Source of the DNA: Tretioscincus oriximinensis
Lineage: Eukaryota > Chordata > Lepidosauria > Squamata > Gymnophthalmidae
Assembly (NCBI GenBank): GCA_022410635.1
Contig: JAJVDF010000168.1
Coordinates: forward strand, 1,035,541-1,099,540
Direction: 5' to 3'
DNA length: 64,000 bases
Positions 33,957-45,084 of the stretch are shown here, piece after piece. The notes below the pieces were generated by a model. The model searched no databases. It was not told the origin of the DNA and saw nothing but the letters and a program-made list of their open reading frames with translations. Position 1 is the stretch's first letter; each line of letters opens with the position of its first letter. Made by a program: the position numbers and the translations under genes.

Positions 33957-34366
33957 CGGATAGCTCAGTCGCTTAGGAATTCATCTCTCACCTGGGAGAT
34001 GGGGTTTTGAAGCCCTGTGTGGGATGTGGGGAGGGGTGAGCACCTTCCGCTAGCCTGTAGCTCTAGGCAACCCAGCTATTCGAAAGCATGAATTGCAAGA
34101 AATTGCAACTGACTGCAAGTAGATAAATGGGAACCACCAGAGCCTGGTGGGGAAGATAGAATGGAAGCCTTTGGGCAAAATATATCCTTGTAAGCTGCTT
34201 TGAGTCCCTTTGAAAGGTGAGAAAAGCGGGGTATAAGAACCAAGTTCTTCTTCTTCTTCTTCTTCTTCTTCTTCTTCTTCTTCTTCTTCTTCTTCTTCTG
34301 CTTCTGCTTCTGCTTCTGCTTCTGCTTCTGCTTCTGCTGCTTCTTCTTCTTCTTCTTCTTCTTCTA
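33957..34366 (+). mobile_element. Sauria-like SINE with expanded TTC/CTTCTG tail
   Basis: A-box gatagctcagtcgcttagg, B-box-like gggttttgaagccc, tail end gagaaaagcggggtataag. The tail has grown to about 125 bp, with a (CTTCTG) block inside (TTC)n. Confidence 0.9.
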
Positions 34367-34439
34367 AATTAATTTCTTGGCCTTCTGTTACGCCATGGGA
34401 CCAGTGGTGAATAAATCATTTTAAACAAATAAATAAAAC

Positions 34440-34970
34440 AAACAGAACAAAAACCTGTTTGTATTTTCTAAAACTCAACTCCTGCCCTGCAGAATCTTTT
34501 CTTTCAACTTTGAGAAGAAGAACAAAACCTATACAAAAGCATTTACAAGCCACCGGTTTTTTACTTTAGAGTAATCACGGTTTCAATCTTCTCTGTTTCA
34601 TGGCTAAACTCAGTCTCTTGCCATGACTAATGAAGGTGGAATTGAGTGCCGTCTATATTTATCTCTCCTTTAGGTTGTCTTATGCCAAGGGCCCCAAGTC
34701 CGTATTTTGTTGATGTGTACAGAGCTATGTGAGGTATTGTGGCCTCCCAGACTCTTTCCAAACAAGGTAGGTTTGTGTTCTGGGGAGGAACAAGCCAGGG
34801 GCTGTTTGGTGCATGCAGAAATCAAAGTGAAGCACAGCTTTGGAATAAAATACATGGAGCAGGTTTTCAGTCACACTCAAACCAGGAACCACTGGCCACA
34901 TCAAAACATCCAACAGACAAATTCTTCCGGACTATCCCCACATTTTTGTGCTCTGTTTGTTATTTTTAAA
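34440..34970. other. Intron 2, no recognised repeat
   Basis: Nothing identified. Confidence 0.4.
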
Positions 34971-35100
34971 GATAGATAGATACAAACATACATACATAGA
35001 TACATACACACACAGAGAGAGATGGATAGATGGGTAGGTAGATAGATGGATAGGTAGATAGATGGGTAGGTAGATGGATAGATGGATGGATGGGAGGGAG
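34970..35100. repeat. GATA/GGTA/GATG tetranucleotide microsatellite
   Basis: Compound (GATA), (CATA), (GGTA) and (GATG) array ending in an L2-like tail (35105-35175). Confidence 0.9.
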
Positions 35101-35244
35101 GATTTAAAAAAAAATCTTGATCTGTTGTTACCTGTCCTGGGATTAATGGTGAAGGGCAGGATATTACTGGAAGGAATGGAAGTGATGCAATGGCAGGACC
35201 GAAGGTATGTTTGTTTGTGTGTAAGGATATAATAGAGGAGTCGA

Positions 35245-35400
35245 GTCCTGCTGAATGGGGTGACAGCCCATCTGGTCCAGCATTCTGCCTCACAAAGCGA
35301 CTCACCAATTGCACCTGGGCATCTCAAGCAGAAGAAGGCAAAGCCTTCTCCAGTTCTCAGTTCTTGGAAGAGGGATCTGCTACCCGCATGCTAGTGGAGA
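35245..35400 (-). mobile_element. CR1 LINE 3' fragment
   Basis: Reverse orientation: gtcctgctgaatggggtgac, then caccaattgcacctgggcat. Confidence 0.8.
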
Positions 35401-35939
35401 CTATGGCAGGCACCTCCTCTTTACTACTGCCTCCACTCTACCCCTCCCTCCAAACCGAAAGACCCACGTTCCCTGTTCCCAAACAACACAGTTCAAGTGA
35501 GCTCATTTGTTGCTTTTGAAGAGAGTTCAGGGCAAGTACTAGCAAAGCAAGTCGAACCTCAGAGCGTGTTTTGCAAACAGTTAGGAACCCGTGAAACTTT
35601 CAAAAGAAAAGGGGAAAAAAAGGAAAGCCTTAGGCTGAAGCCAGCACATGTATAATTAGCAGCAGAGTTATACCAGCCCCACTTAGCTTGTAAATTCTGT
35701 TCCCATTATAAAGGTGAGCAGAAAACACACGACCCACCCACCCTTTCATCCCTAGATTAAGGCAATTGTTCCCAGGTAGAGATGAGGAGTGCAGATACTC
35801 AGGGGCTGGCTGGGTAGAAACCTTGGGAAAGCATTTCTGGTGCAGAGAACGTGAAGAACAAATGAGAGGAGACGGAGAGGAGAAGGAGGAGGGGGAGGAA
35901 GAAAAAGGGGATGAGGAGGGGCTTACAGGCTTATTTTTC

Positions 35940-36480
35940 ATCAGAAGGCTTACATTCTATCTTCCCCCACCACACTGTTGATTGTCTAATCCCATTTTCT
36001 TGCTTCTGGTTAGAGCTGAGACCAGTAGAAGAAGAAGAAGAAGAAGAAATGGGTTCTTATACCCCACTTTTCTCACCTTTCAAAGGGACTCAAAGCGGCT
36101 TACAAGGGTATTTTTGCCTGAAGGCTTCCATTCTATCTTCCCCACCACACTGTTGATTGTCTAATCCCATTTTCTTGCTTCTGGTTAGAGCTGAGACCAG
36201 TAGAAGAAGAAGAAGAAGAAATGGGTTCTTATACCCCACTTTTCTCACCTTTCAAAAGGACTCAAAGCGGCTAACAAGGGTATTTTTGCCCGAAGGCTTC
36301 CATTCTATCTTCCCCACCACACTGTTGATTGTCTAATCCCATTTTCTTGCTTCTGGTTAGAGCTGAGACCAGTAGAAGAAGAAGAAGAAGAAATGGGTTC
36401 TTATACCCCACTTTTCTCACCTTTCAAAGGGACTCAAAGCGGCTTACAAGGGTATTTTTGCCCGAAGGCTTCCATTCTAT
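35940..36480. repeat. Tandem triplication, 172-175 bp units
   Basis: The unit starting tgttgattgtctaatcccat occurs at 35976, 36151 and 36323. Each carries a GAA run of different length and a SINE 3' segment (ccacttttctcacctttcaa). Length differences lie in the GAA run. Confidence 0.9.
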
Positions 36481-36670
36481 CTTCCCCACCAGGCTGTGGT
36501 GGTTCCCATGTATCTACTTGCAGTCAGTTGCAATTTCTTGCAATTCATGCTTTCGAATAGCTGGGTTGGCTAGAGCTACAGGCTAGTGGAAGGTGCTCAG
36601 CCCTCCCCACGTCCCACACAGGGCTTCGAAACCCCATCTCCCAGGTGAGAGACGAATTCCTAAGCGACTG
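36380..36670 (-). mobile_element. Sauria-like SINE (last copy of the triplication, complete body)
   Basis: Reverse orientation SINE whose body continues past the triplication to the head near catctcccaggtgagagac. Confidence 0.85.
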
Positions 36671-36674
36671 TTTC

Positions 36675-37415
36675 CACAGCCCTCTCCACAGCCAACACAG
36701 AGCTTCGAATTCAGTATCTCTGAATTCAATCTCGGGGCTCTTAACCAGTATATCATTGTGCATCCCAAAGACCTCGATTGTGGGTGTTAACGAAGAGTGG
36801 ATGCAGGTTCATAGCATGGGAAGGCATGAACCCTTCCCTAGACCAAACCAACTTCACGATTCGCATTTCTGATATTAGAAGAGATGAACAGAAGTCAACA
36901 AAACCTTCTTTTCCACTGCCTTTTCCACTACCCCAGACAGAAGCATTCCTGCTTCAAACCAAACAGGAATTGCAAAGGCTGTATTCTCAAGCCTTTTCAT
37001 ATTGCACATGCCTGACTATCCCTTCTGTATTATGATTCAAGGAAAACATGTCACATGGCCTGCAGATCTCAGAAGGGCAAGAATACAGAACTCACAATTC
37101 CTGCAGGAATATTCCAAAAGCTAAAGATGACTGCAAAACTACTTAAAAACAGTCCAGCGTTGCTAAGTTTATGATGAGTTTAGGGACGCGTTTGGAGTAT
37201 TTGGAGAATTAGTGAAGCAGTTAACAATACAAACGCACTATGACTAAGAATAGCTCTGAATTAAACCGCCGTCCCCTTAATAAAGCACTGTATACATTAT
37301 TTTTCTAAATATTGTAACCTCTAAACTCACCCCAAAAATGCAACTAATGAACTTGGCATTTCAGAGGAAACCTGTTGAAATGATCCCATGAAAGACGAAT
37401 CAGGATTAATATATA
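36675..37415. other. Intron 2, no recognised repeat
   Basis: Nothing identified. Confidence 0.4.
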
Positions 37416-37489
37416 CTGCTCAAAACAATTAAGGGAACACGTTAACATAACAGTGTAACACTAAGTGTTCCCTTAATTGTTTTGAGCAC
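37416..37489. mobile_element. 74-bp palindromic Tc1-like MITE
   Basis: Left arm ctgctcaaaacaattaaggg plus aacac; right arm is its complement with one mismatch; loop of about 24 nt. Flanked by TA (37414-37415 and 37490-37491). Predicted RNA would be a near-perfect 25-bp stem. Confidence 0.85.
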
Positions 37490-37611
37490 TATACTTCATG
37501 AATCCCTAAGAAGAAAGATTTTTACCCTTCTCCATATCCTTCCACAGCCTGGATACCTTTAAGATAGGATTAGACAAGTTCATGGAAGCCAAGTCTATCA
37601 ATAGCTATTAG

Positions 37612-38036
37612 CAGTGCTTTTTTTCCAGAACAAAAGGTGCGGGAACTAACACNNNNNNNNNNNNNNNNNNNNNNNNNNNNNNNNNNNNNNNNNNNNNNNN
37701 NNNNNNNNNNNNNNNNNNNNNNNNNNNNNNNNNNNNNNNNNNNNNNNNNNNNNNNNNNNNNNNNNNNNNNNNNGGCCGCCGGTGAGGGGGGGCGCCGGCA
37801 AGGGGGTCGTGGCCCTGCCCCCGCTGCCCCCGCCTAAATAAAAGGTGCCACCTAAATAAAATAACACCACGCCCACCTCGCCGGCGGCTAACGCAGCAGT
37901 ACCGGCACCTTTTATTTAGGTGGGGGGGGGGGGCGGGGGAGCGGAGGCAGCCGCCGCTGCTCATTCCCGCGCCCCCCGCCTAGATAAAAGGTGCCGGAAC
38001 TGCGTTCCGGTGCGTTCCGTCACAAAAAAAGCCCTG
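37612..38036. mobile_element. GC-rich non-autonomous hAT element with assembly gap
   Basis: Ends cagtgctttttttcc and the complement of cagggctttttttg, flanked by an exact 8-bp duplication gctattag (37604-37611 and 38037-38044). The interior is extremely GC/CpG-rich with inverted aaaaggtgccgg blocks and is broken by 121 N at 37653-37773. Confidence 0.85.
37653..37773. other. Assembly gap (121 N)
   Basis: Run of undetermined bases inside the GC-rich hAT element; gap size may be nominal. Confidence 1.
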
Positions 38037-38469
38037 GCTATTAGAACGGAAGCCTTGATACAGCTACAGGGTAGATTCCTGGAATATTATTTGAAGGGAG
38101 CAAAAAACAAGTGAGAGTTTTGCCACCTTCTGCTTGGGGTGCCCAGGTGCAATCAGGCCCCATTTGGCTCATCCACATGCCAGTGTAGATTGTGGGGCCT
38201 GCCATAGTCTACACTAGCATGTGGATGGCAGATCCCTATTTCAAGAATTGAGAATAAGCAAAGGTCTAGCCTCCTCCTTCAGTTTGAGATGTGCAGAGTC
38301 AACTGATGGGCCACAGCGGGTGAGATGAAATTCTGGACTAGATGGGCTGTGGCCTGGTTCAGCAGGGTTCTTCTTATGTTCCTGAAGGAATGTTTGACCT
38401 CTTCTCTTAAAGAACGGTTTCTCTGAGGGGTTTTTTCCCAAGAAAAACCAACATTCCTTCATCTATGTC

Positions 38470-38800
38470 CTTTAGAACATAAGAGGAGTCCTGTTGAATG
38501 AGGACAGCCTTCTGTCTCACCCAGTGGCCCACCAATTGCACCTGGCCAGCATCAAGTAGAAGAGGGCAAAACCTCACCTGTTCTCAACTCCCTCCAAATG
38601 GTACTTCAGGAATCCTGCCTGTTGCTCCATCTGGAAGGCAGAATCAAGAGATCCATACTAGTAGTTATTTATACCCTTGGCTTCCTCGAACGTGTCTAAC
38701 TCTGTCTTAAAGCTATCCAGGCTACTAGCTGTCACTATCTCTTCTGGAAGTATATTCCACAGAACAAGTACCGTCTGAGTGAAATTGTGCATTGAATTGT
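38470..38800 (-). mobile_element. CR1 LINE 3' end
   Basis: Reverse orientation: aagaggagtcctgttgaatg, ccaccaattgcacctggcc, and ctatccaggctactagctg. Confidence 0.85.
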
Positions 38801-38814
38801 GACCAGTTCATGGT

Positions 38815-39240
38815 TGACTGACTGGGCATTCCCAAAGGTGGCTATAAGGCATTTTCTCAGGACATTCAAAATTGGTTTCCCGTTATCTACTTCTGGGGAA
38901 ACAAGAAACACTCTGTTTTCCAGGCAGTTTGCTCTACCACTGAGCTAGAAACTCCCAACCTCCACAAGCATGTCACTGCAGTTTTCTCTGCAAAGATGCA
39001 GGCGTGGTTTGTAATTGTCTACTTTGGGGAGGAACTGAGAATTGAACTCACAGATTTCTGCATTCCAAGAAGTTTGCTCTGAGCTTGCAGTCACTCCCAG
39101 ACACCACAGGTGCATCCATGCAGTTTTCTTAGCAGAGATATACAGTGTTTTGCCACTACCTTCTTTGGTGGAGAGCCTGAAACTGAACCAGCAACCATCT
39201 GCTTTCCAGACAGTTTGTGCACCAGAGCAACACTCAAGAA
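38815..39240 (-). repeat. Three tandem tRNA-like units, period about 143 bp
   Basis: In reverse, each unit has a gagcaaactgcctggaaaac-like stretch (plus-strand complements at 38913, 39058 and 39200). One has a clear A-box, tagctcagtggtagagcaaa, and another a B-box-like gagttcaattctcag. They resemble a tRNA-derived SINE multimer. No functional tRNA fold is likely. Confidence 0.6.
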
Positions 39241-39404
39241 GACTTGAGATTGGCATTTGCCTTCCTAGAAAGAAAAAAACATTTTCACTAATGTTTGAAA
39301 AGACCTTTCCTTCCCTTGGACACACCAAGATCTCCATCTCTCCATCTAACAACTTAGTGAGGACATGGAAAAATAGCCAGAATGGGAAATTGAACATTGG
39401 CAGG

Positions 39405-39985
39405 TGAGTCCTCCAGCCACCTTCCTGTAAGCAGAAAAGATACGTCCATGGGCAGGATTGGATGCAGATTGGCTAAAGAGGCATCCTTCCCTCCTAAGGT
39501 TAGCTGCAGTGCAGGCTGGGAACTGTCATTTGCAGGGCAGGACTCCACACAGAAAGCTGTCCACAGCTCGGACTACACTTCCCAGCAGGCCCTGCCACCA
39601 GCACTTCCCAGCAGGCCCTGCCACCAGCACTTCCCAGCAGGCCCTGCCACCAGCACTTCCCAGCAGGCCCTGCCACCAGCACTTCCCAGCAGGCCCTGCC
39701 ACCAGCACTTCCCAGCAGGCCCTGCCACCAGCACTTCCCAGCAGGCCCTGCCACCAGCACTTCCCAGCAGGCCCTGCCACCAGCTATGTTTAACTTTTTT
39801 TACATTTGGGCTGTTGCTACTACTGCCAGCTTCATGTCGTTGAGGAAACAAACTGCGTAGAGAAGCAGAGAGAAAACACAACTAAGAAAATCTTCTGTAA
39901 GGGATTAGAGAAACAGGAAGTTGGCAGTTTGTTATTGTTTACGTCTGGAACCCTGTCTATATCATAGAGCAAGTCCAGTCTGATT
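39405..39985 (+). mobile_element. Unclassified repeat R1, copy 4, carrying a minisatellite
   Basis: Full-length R1 from gtcctccagccaccttcctg to tctatatcatagagcaagtc. Its central cttcccagcaggccctgcc block has expanded. Confidence 0.8.
39578..39785. repeat. 26-bp minisatellite, 8 units
   Basis: Eight essentially perfect copies of a 26-bp unit (cttcccagcaggccctgcca plus ccagca). Because 26 is not a multiple of 3, all frames of both strands stay open, giving repeated Pro/Ala-rich or Gly/Cys-rich peptides with no meaning. Confidence 0.98.
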
Positions 39986-40146
39986 GCATGAAGGAGAAAA
40001 GGAAGTGGAGAATCAGAAAATAATGGAAAATTAAGTGAAAAAAATTAATCACATATAATGCCAATTAGGATTTATGAAGCTGCAATGTGTCTAGATTCTT
40101 AAGGTTTGCACAAGATGAACACAAAACAAGTGATATATAAAGGAAT

Positions 40147-40190
40147 GTGTGTGTGTGTGTGTGTGTGTCTGTGTGTCCGTGTGTTTAAGG
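40147..40190. repeat. (GT)n microsatellite
   Basis: About 20 GT units with two interruptions. Confidence 0.95.
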
Positions 40191-40759
40191 GAAATGTGTT
40201 TTTTCTTTATGCTCTGTATAGTTTTCTTTTATGTGCATGATGTTTAGTTGAATTTCCTTTTTCATATGCAAGGTCTTGTTTATACATATATTGCGGAATT
40301 AAAAAAAAAAAACAACCCTGACAACTTGTTTCCATTTCATCCTTTAAAAGCAAGAGGATCTAAATACACAACCCTTTAATACTGGAAGCATCAAAATGAA
40401 TGTGCAACTGAAGAAGAGCTGGTGAGCCGGGCATTCTCCAAGCGAAGGACAAAGCCATAGCCTGCCTTTTCAATGCTTTCACACTGAAGCTCCAGTCTGG
40501 ACATCCACGTGATCAAGTTGTTTGTGAGCCTGGAGTAAAGTCACGTGACCCCCTCTACCCAAGGCTTTTTGCATGGCTGCAGATGCACACACAAACAGCA
40601 ACAATCTGCTTAGCTACTAGGAGGAGGAAAGGAAACCTGGCCTAACACAGGTTCACCCTTCTTTGCATCCAACTCAATGCCTCATAGGAAAACATCTGCT
40701 ATAATCCTGGAGTTCTAAAAAAAAAACAAAAAACCAAAGACACAAAGCAAACGTTACAG

Positions 40760-41085
40760 CTTTGCTTGTGGAACTGACTTCCAGAAAAGGTGGTGGTAGC
40801 AAGGGGTCTCAATAGCTTTAAGGCAGGATTAGATAAATTCATGGAAGCCAAAAATATAAATAGCTACTAGGATAGATCGCTTGATCCCGGCTCCGGGGTG
40901 GAGGAACAGGCAGTATTTCTGAAGTACCATTTGCAGGGTGTTAAGAACAGGTGAAGATTTTGCCTTCTTCTGTTTCAGACTGCCCAGGCCCAATTGGTGG
41001 GCCACTTCTGTGTGAGACAGAAGGCTGGAGTAGATGGGCTCCGGCCCCGTTGAGCAGGGCTCCTCTCATGTTCTTAACATGCTTG
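40760..41085 (+). mobile_element. CR1 LINE 3' end
   Basis: tgtggaactgacttccagaa, gattagataaattcatggaag, to cagggctcctctcatgttct. Confidence 0.85.
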
Positions 41086-41214
41086 GGTTTGAACCTCAGG
41101 TGACAGATTGGCTGTTCCAAGACAACAGAGTCGCATCCCCCCAGAAGATCTCTGTGGCACGTGTGTTCCTGTCGGTTCCTTCTTCTCAGCCGGCAAATTG
41201 GGTTAGCTATTGAG

Positions 41215-41405
41215 GAACCACTGGATATTCCAGCAGGCAGGATTCCTGAATTACCATTTGCAAGGAGTCGTGATACAGTGAGGGTTTTACCTTGTTCTGC
41301 TTTAGATTGCCCAGGTGCAATTGGTGGGCCAATGCATGTCAGAATGCTGGACTAGATGGGGTTTTGGCCACCTTCAGCACGGCTCCTCCTAAGTTTTTAT
41401 GTACA
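41215..41405 (+). mobile_element. CR1 LINE 3' fragment
   Basis: caggcaggattcctgaatta, then caggtgcaattggtgggcca, ending near cacggctcctcctaag. Confidence 0.75.
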
Positions 41406-41725
41406 ACTTAAAAGAAAGAATGGCAAATTATTCTGTGAAATAAAGATTGCAACATTACAACAGTTTCTTTGATCTTGTATTTCACTTTGAAATAAAAGAT
41501 GAGTGATAAATCCAAGGTAACATCCTACAAAAAACAAAAACAAAAAAAAACCTCAGGGGGAACCTACCGGGCAAGCAAATAATATCCAATTGGAAAACCA
41601 CAAAGTGGATTTGATAGTGTGTCATTATCCACATCATAGACTTCTCTCTGCAGAATTTTGCTACCAAGCCTAATTCAAGGTATTAACTGACAATCCTTTG
41701 GTGTCCAGCGTATTTGCAATAGATG

Positions 41726-42155
41726 AGATTCCAAACGTAAATAATAACAAAGGGGCAGCTTCCTGTTTCTCTACTTCCTAACAGAATTTCTGTTTGCTGC
41801 TTTATTGTTCTTAAGTTGTATTTCTGCCTGCTTTTCTACACTCTTTTTTTCCTCACGATGGCACGTGCCTGTTATAAAAGCTTGTACGTCTAGCAGGTCA
41901 ACGAAGCTGCCAATAGCAGCAGCCGCTGCCCAAATGTGAAAAAAGGGAAACAGCTGTTGTGCTGGCAAAGGGACCTGCTGGGAAGTGTAGTCCAAGTAGC
42001 AGGCAGCCTCTTCTGCCCAACAGACTACAGCTCCCAGCCTGCACCACAACTAGCCCTAGGGGAGAGGATGCCTCTTTATCCAATCTGTCCTGCCCACAGG
42101 ACACGTTTTTTTCTGCTTACAGGAAGGTGCCTGGGGGATCCTCCTGTACTGCTCA
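41726..42155 (-). mobile_element. Unclassified repeat R1, copy 5 (reverse)
   Basis: Reverse copy: gcttcctgtttctctacttc at the low end, ctgcttacaggaaggtgcc at the high end. Confidence 0.8.
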
Positions 42156-42839
42156 GCAACACCGATCCCTTACTGCCTTTATTATTTACACATACTCAAA
42201 CAGTTATCAAATGTGGATGATGTCTTGCCACACTCCCCCCCAACGGAAGAAATATTGCAGGTGCCAAAACGGCACATAAGGCAGCAGGTAGAATAGACAG
42301 CTGAAAAAAAGCAAGGAAGAACTGACTGTGACACAGAACAACAGTCTTGGAAGCACCTATGCAGATTTTGCAACAGCAGGACAGGCTAAACTGTAAGGGA
42401 ATAAATAGGACAAGCAAACACAGTTGCTGGAAGTCGCTCAGAAAAATGTAAGTCTGGAAAGCAAGCAGGAAACTCCTCTGTTTATGAAGATGTCAGCACC
42501 ACAGGCACACCGCTGTTGCAAAGTCACTGCACTGCCAAAACCCACACATGTGCACAATCTGCTGGTTTCCACAACTAGAGGTCCCTTGCAGAAAAGTAGC
42601 TATCCAAAGCCCCCATCACAACAAGTTTCACTTTTCTGAAGCAGGAGCAGAGACGGCTGATCGTTTCGTAACTAAACCACACACAANGTTTATGAACTCA
42701 CGTGGGCAGAAGTTGAATCATATGGATGGGGTAACCTTTACGCAACTTACAAGTTGGGTTAATAAGTGAAATAAAGAGGGATTAGCAAAGGAATCAGCAA
42801 ATGTCGTTTTGCCTCTTTATAAACCCACTAGTGGAATTA

Positions 42840-43055
42840 CCCCACTGCGTTACATCCATACCTCCACCCACTTCCTCCTCTCCTTCTTTCATTTGCTGCT
42901 ATTTTCTTTCATTCCATTATCCTTTCTTTCCTTCTTCTTTGTCTTCCTTTCTTCATTCTTTTTTCTTCTTCATCTTCCTTCCTCCCTTTCCATCTTTCAT
43001 TCATTAATTCTTTTGTTCTTCTGTTCCTTCCTTTCCTTCCCAGTAATGCACCCTG
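42840..43055. repeat. Pyrimidine-rich tract
   Basis: TTCC/TTTC-rich sequence with few purines on the plus strand. Confidence 0.85.
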
Positions 43056-43289
43056 GGGTATTTTACTTCTTCCATCTTTGCACCCAGAGAATTGCCCGTT
43101 TGTTAATTCCCTGTTTTTTGTTTTTTGGGCAGTTTCCAATCCAGGATTCTGGTCTCTGGAGGCTGCCGAAGTTTCAAACACCATCATTGGTCTCTGGAAG
43201 CTGCCAAAGTCCCAAACCCTGTTGGACTCTGTCGTGAACGTTTTATTATANGTACAGATGATGAGACCATATGCCCATGCTCTAAATCT

Positions 43290-43490
43290 GTGGGAAAGGT
43301 CACCCCAGCTGTTCCAATGCTCTTGATGGTAAGGAGGATGAGAATCTGAGATTGGGTGTTCTCAGTGGTGGCCTCTAGACTGTGGAATGATCTCTCACCT
43401 GATATACATCAGACTGCTTCAGTCCAGACCTTTAAAACCTTTAAACACGTACCTCTTTGCCCTGCCATTTCATATGAGGAACTTAGTTTC
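43290..43490 (+). mobile_element. L2-like LINE fragment
   Basis: Frame remnant VFSVVASRLWNDLSPDIH then FKTFK, typical of the L2 C-terminus. Confidence 0.65.
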
Positions 43491-43671
43491 TCCCCCATTT
43501 ATTCACACTGTAGCTGCTACAGAACAGCAACCAATCAAAGCTATCAAAAAATAGGCATGCTAAATCAGGGACAATCAATGATTGTCAGGAAGATGTTGCC
43601 AGACTTAGAGATGAACAAAAGCAAAAGCTGGAAACATGAAGTCAGCTTCCTTATTTAATTGTTTTGCTTTT

Positions 43672-43930
43672 GAGCCAGTTTGATGTAGTGGTTAGAGTGT
43701 GGGACTCTTATCTGGTAGTCTCCCGGTTCGATTCCCCACTCCTCCACAAAGCCAGCTGGGTGACCTTGGGCCAGTCACAGTTCTTTGCACTCTCTCAGCC
43801 CCACCTACTCCACAGGGTGTCTGTTGTGGAGAAAGCAACAAAAGCTATGTGCGCCCCCCTATGGTTGGCCGCCCTGAGACCTTCAGGTATAGGACGGGAT
43901 ATAAATACAAATAAATGAATAATATTTTTT
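43672..43930 (+). mobile_element. tRNA-derived SINE ('gtttgatgtagtgg' type), well preserved
   Basis: gagccagtttgatgtagtgg, B-box ggttcgattcc, gtgaccttgggccagtcaca, acagggtgtctgttgtgg, then an L2-like tail tataggacgggatataaat. The shared tail suggests L2-type mobilisation. Confidence 0.9.
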
Positions 43931-43934
43931 TAAA

Positions 43935-45080
43935 AAAGAACAAACCAAAAACATCCTGTCTGATCGCACCATAATTTTTTATTATGCTTCCCTAACATGG
44001 ATTCCACTAGATGTTTTAGACAGACTATCGATTAATATTCCTAAAACCTTTTACTAGAAACTGTGAAGGGTCATGAACAAAAGGCATTTGGAAAATACTT
44101 CTATTAACTGAACAGACACTTCTTATTCTCCTGAATTTGTTGCGCAACGGAAAACTTCGTAAGACACGTAAAAGTATTTAAATACCGAGCCTATAAATTT
44201 TACGTTCTCTTGCTGTTTTAGAATACCCAACAAAGAATCCTGTCCACTCAGAAATTAATGGGTGTGCATTAAAAAGAGAGCCTTGTGGATTTTTATGCTT
44301 TTGTAATCCATTCAACACATATCGTACTTGGATTCCAGAAAGGTTATTTCTCAACCAACATTTGGTTCCTATTCATAAAGATACGCAGTGACAAGGGCCA
44401 GAACTCAGCCTGGATAAGAAGAAAATACGAGTTTTTCCAAAGTGTCTGCCTTCCCTTTTGCCATTAGAGCATGCAGTTATTAGAAAGCTTTCCCTAATCC
44501 ACTGGATTTTCTTCCCTCATTCATTGTCGACACTGTTCTTAAAAAGTCTAGACAGAACAAAAAGTTCCATTAAGTTGCATTTCGCCGCGCACATCACTAC
44601 CGTAGAGTTTGGTAGGAACACAAAGGGAAGAAATCAGGAGCAACAAGCATGTTCTGTTCTCGGCTCTGTCTCAGAACTTGTCCTAGCAGTCACAGATTGA
44701 TTTCCTACATTAATGAAAACCAATGGCTTGCAAAAATATTCTCCAACACTACAATTCAAAAGCACTGATTCTCTTTTATTCTACAGTTCAACTCTCTTAT
44801 CACACATTACAATTTGGAAAGCCATGGCTTTGGACCATACGGACTTATTTTAGCAGAGTGGTACCTCTGCTTCTTAATATGCTGTCCAGGTTTGCCATAG
44901 ATTTCCTCCTAAGGAGAATGTGTGTTTCGATCTCGTAGCTGAAATCATGATCTTTAATGATCAGCGAGCCTAAGAAAATAAAATGTGACATTGCTCCCAC
45001 CCCAGGAAGTGATGGTAACCCCCATATCCCATGACTGTAGCTTTTATTTTACTTTTATATTTACTTTTAAATGGTTGTAC
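43935..45080. other. Intron 2, mostly single-copy
   Basis: No recognised repeat over 1.1 kb. Confidence 0.45.
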
Positions 45081-45084
45081 ATCC

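Larger units (their letters stand above)
37520..38383 (+). mobile_element. CR1 LINE 3' end split by a hAT element
   Basis: 37530-37611 (aggattagacaagttcatgg) continues at 38045 and reaches gcagggttcttcttatgttc at 38383. It also contains half of an R5 repeat at 38150-38235. Confidence 0.75.

Noticed and set aside
35940..36490. CRISPR-like array from regular spacing
   Set aside because: Units are 172-175 bp and fully repeated, made of SINE sequence in a vertebrate intron.
37774..38030. CpG island promoter
   Set aside because: The GC-rich sequence is bounded by hAT termini and an exact 8-bp target duplication, so it is most simply the element's interior.
38928..38948. Functional tRNA gene (A-box tagctcagtggtagagca)
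   Set aside because: The B-box is not at the right distance and arms do not pair; the segment is one of three tandem repeat units.
39397..39881. Several long overlapping reading frames on both strands (86-148 codons)
   Set aside because: They come from the 26-bp minisatellite, whose period keeps every frame open; no homology, no splice context.
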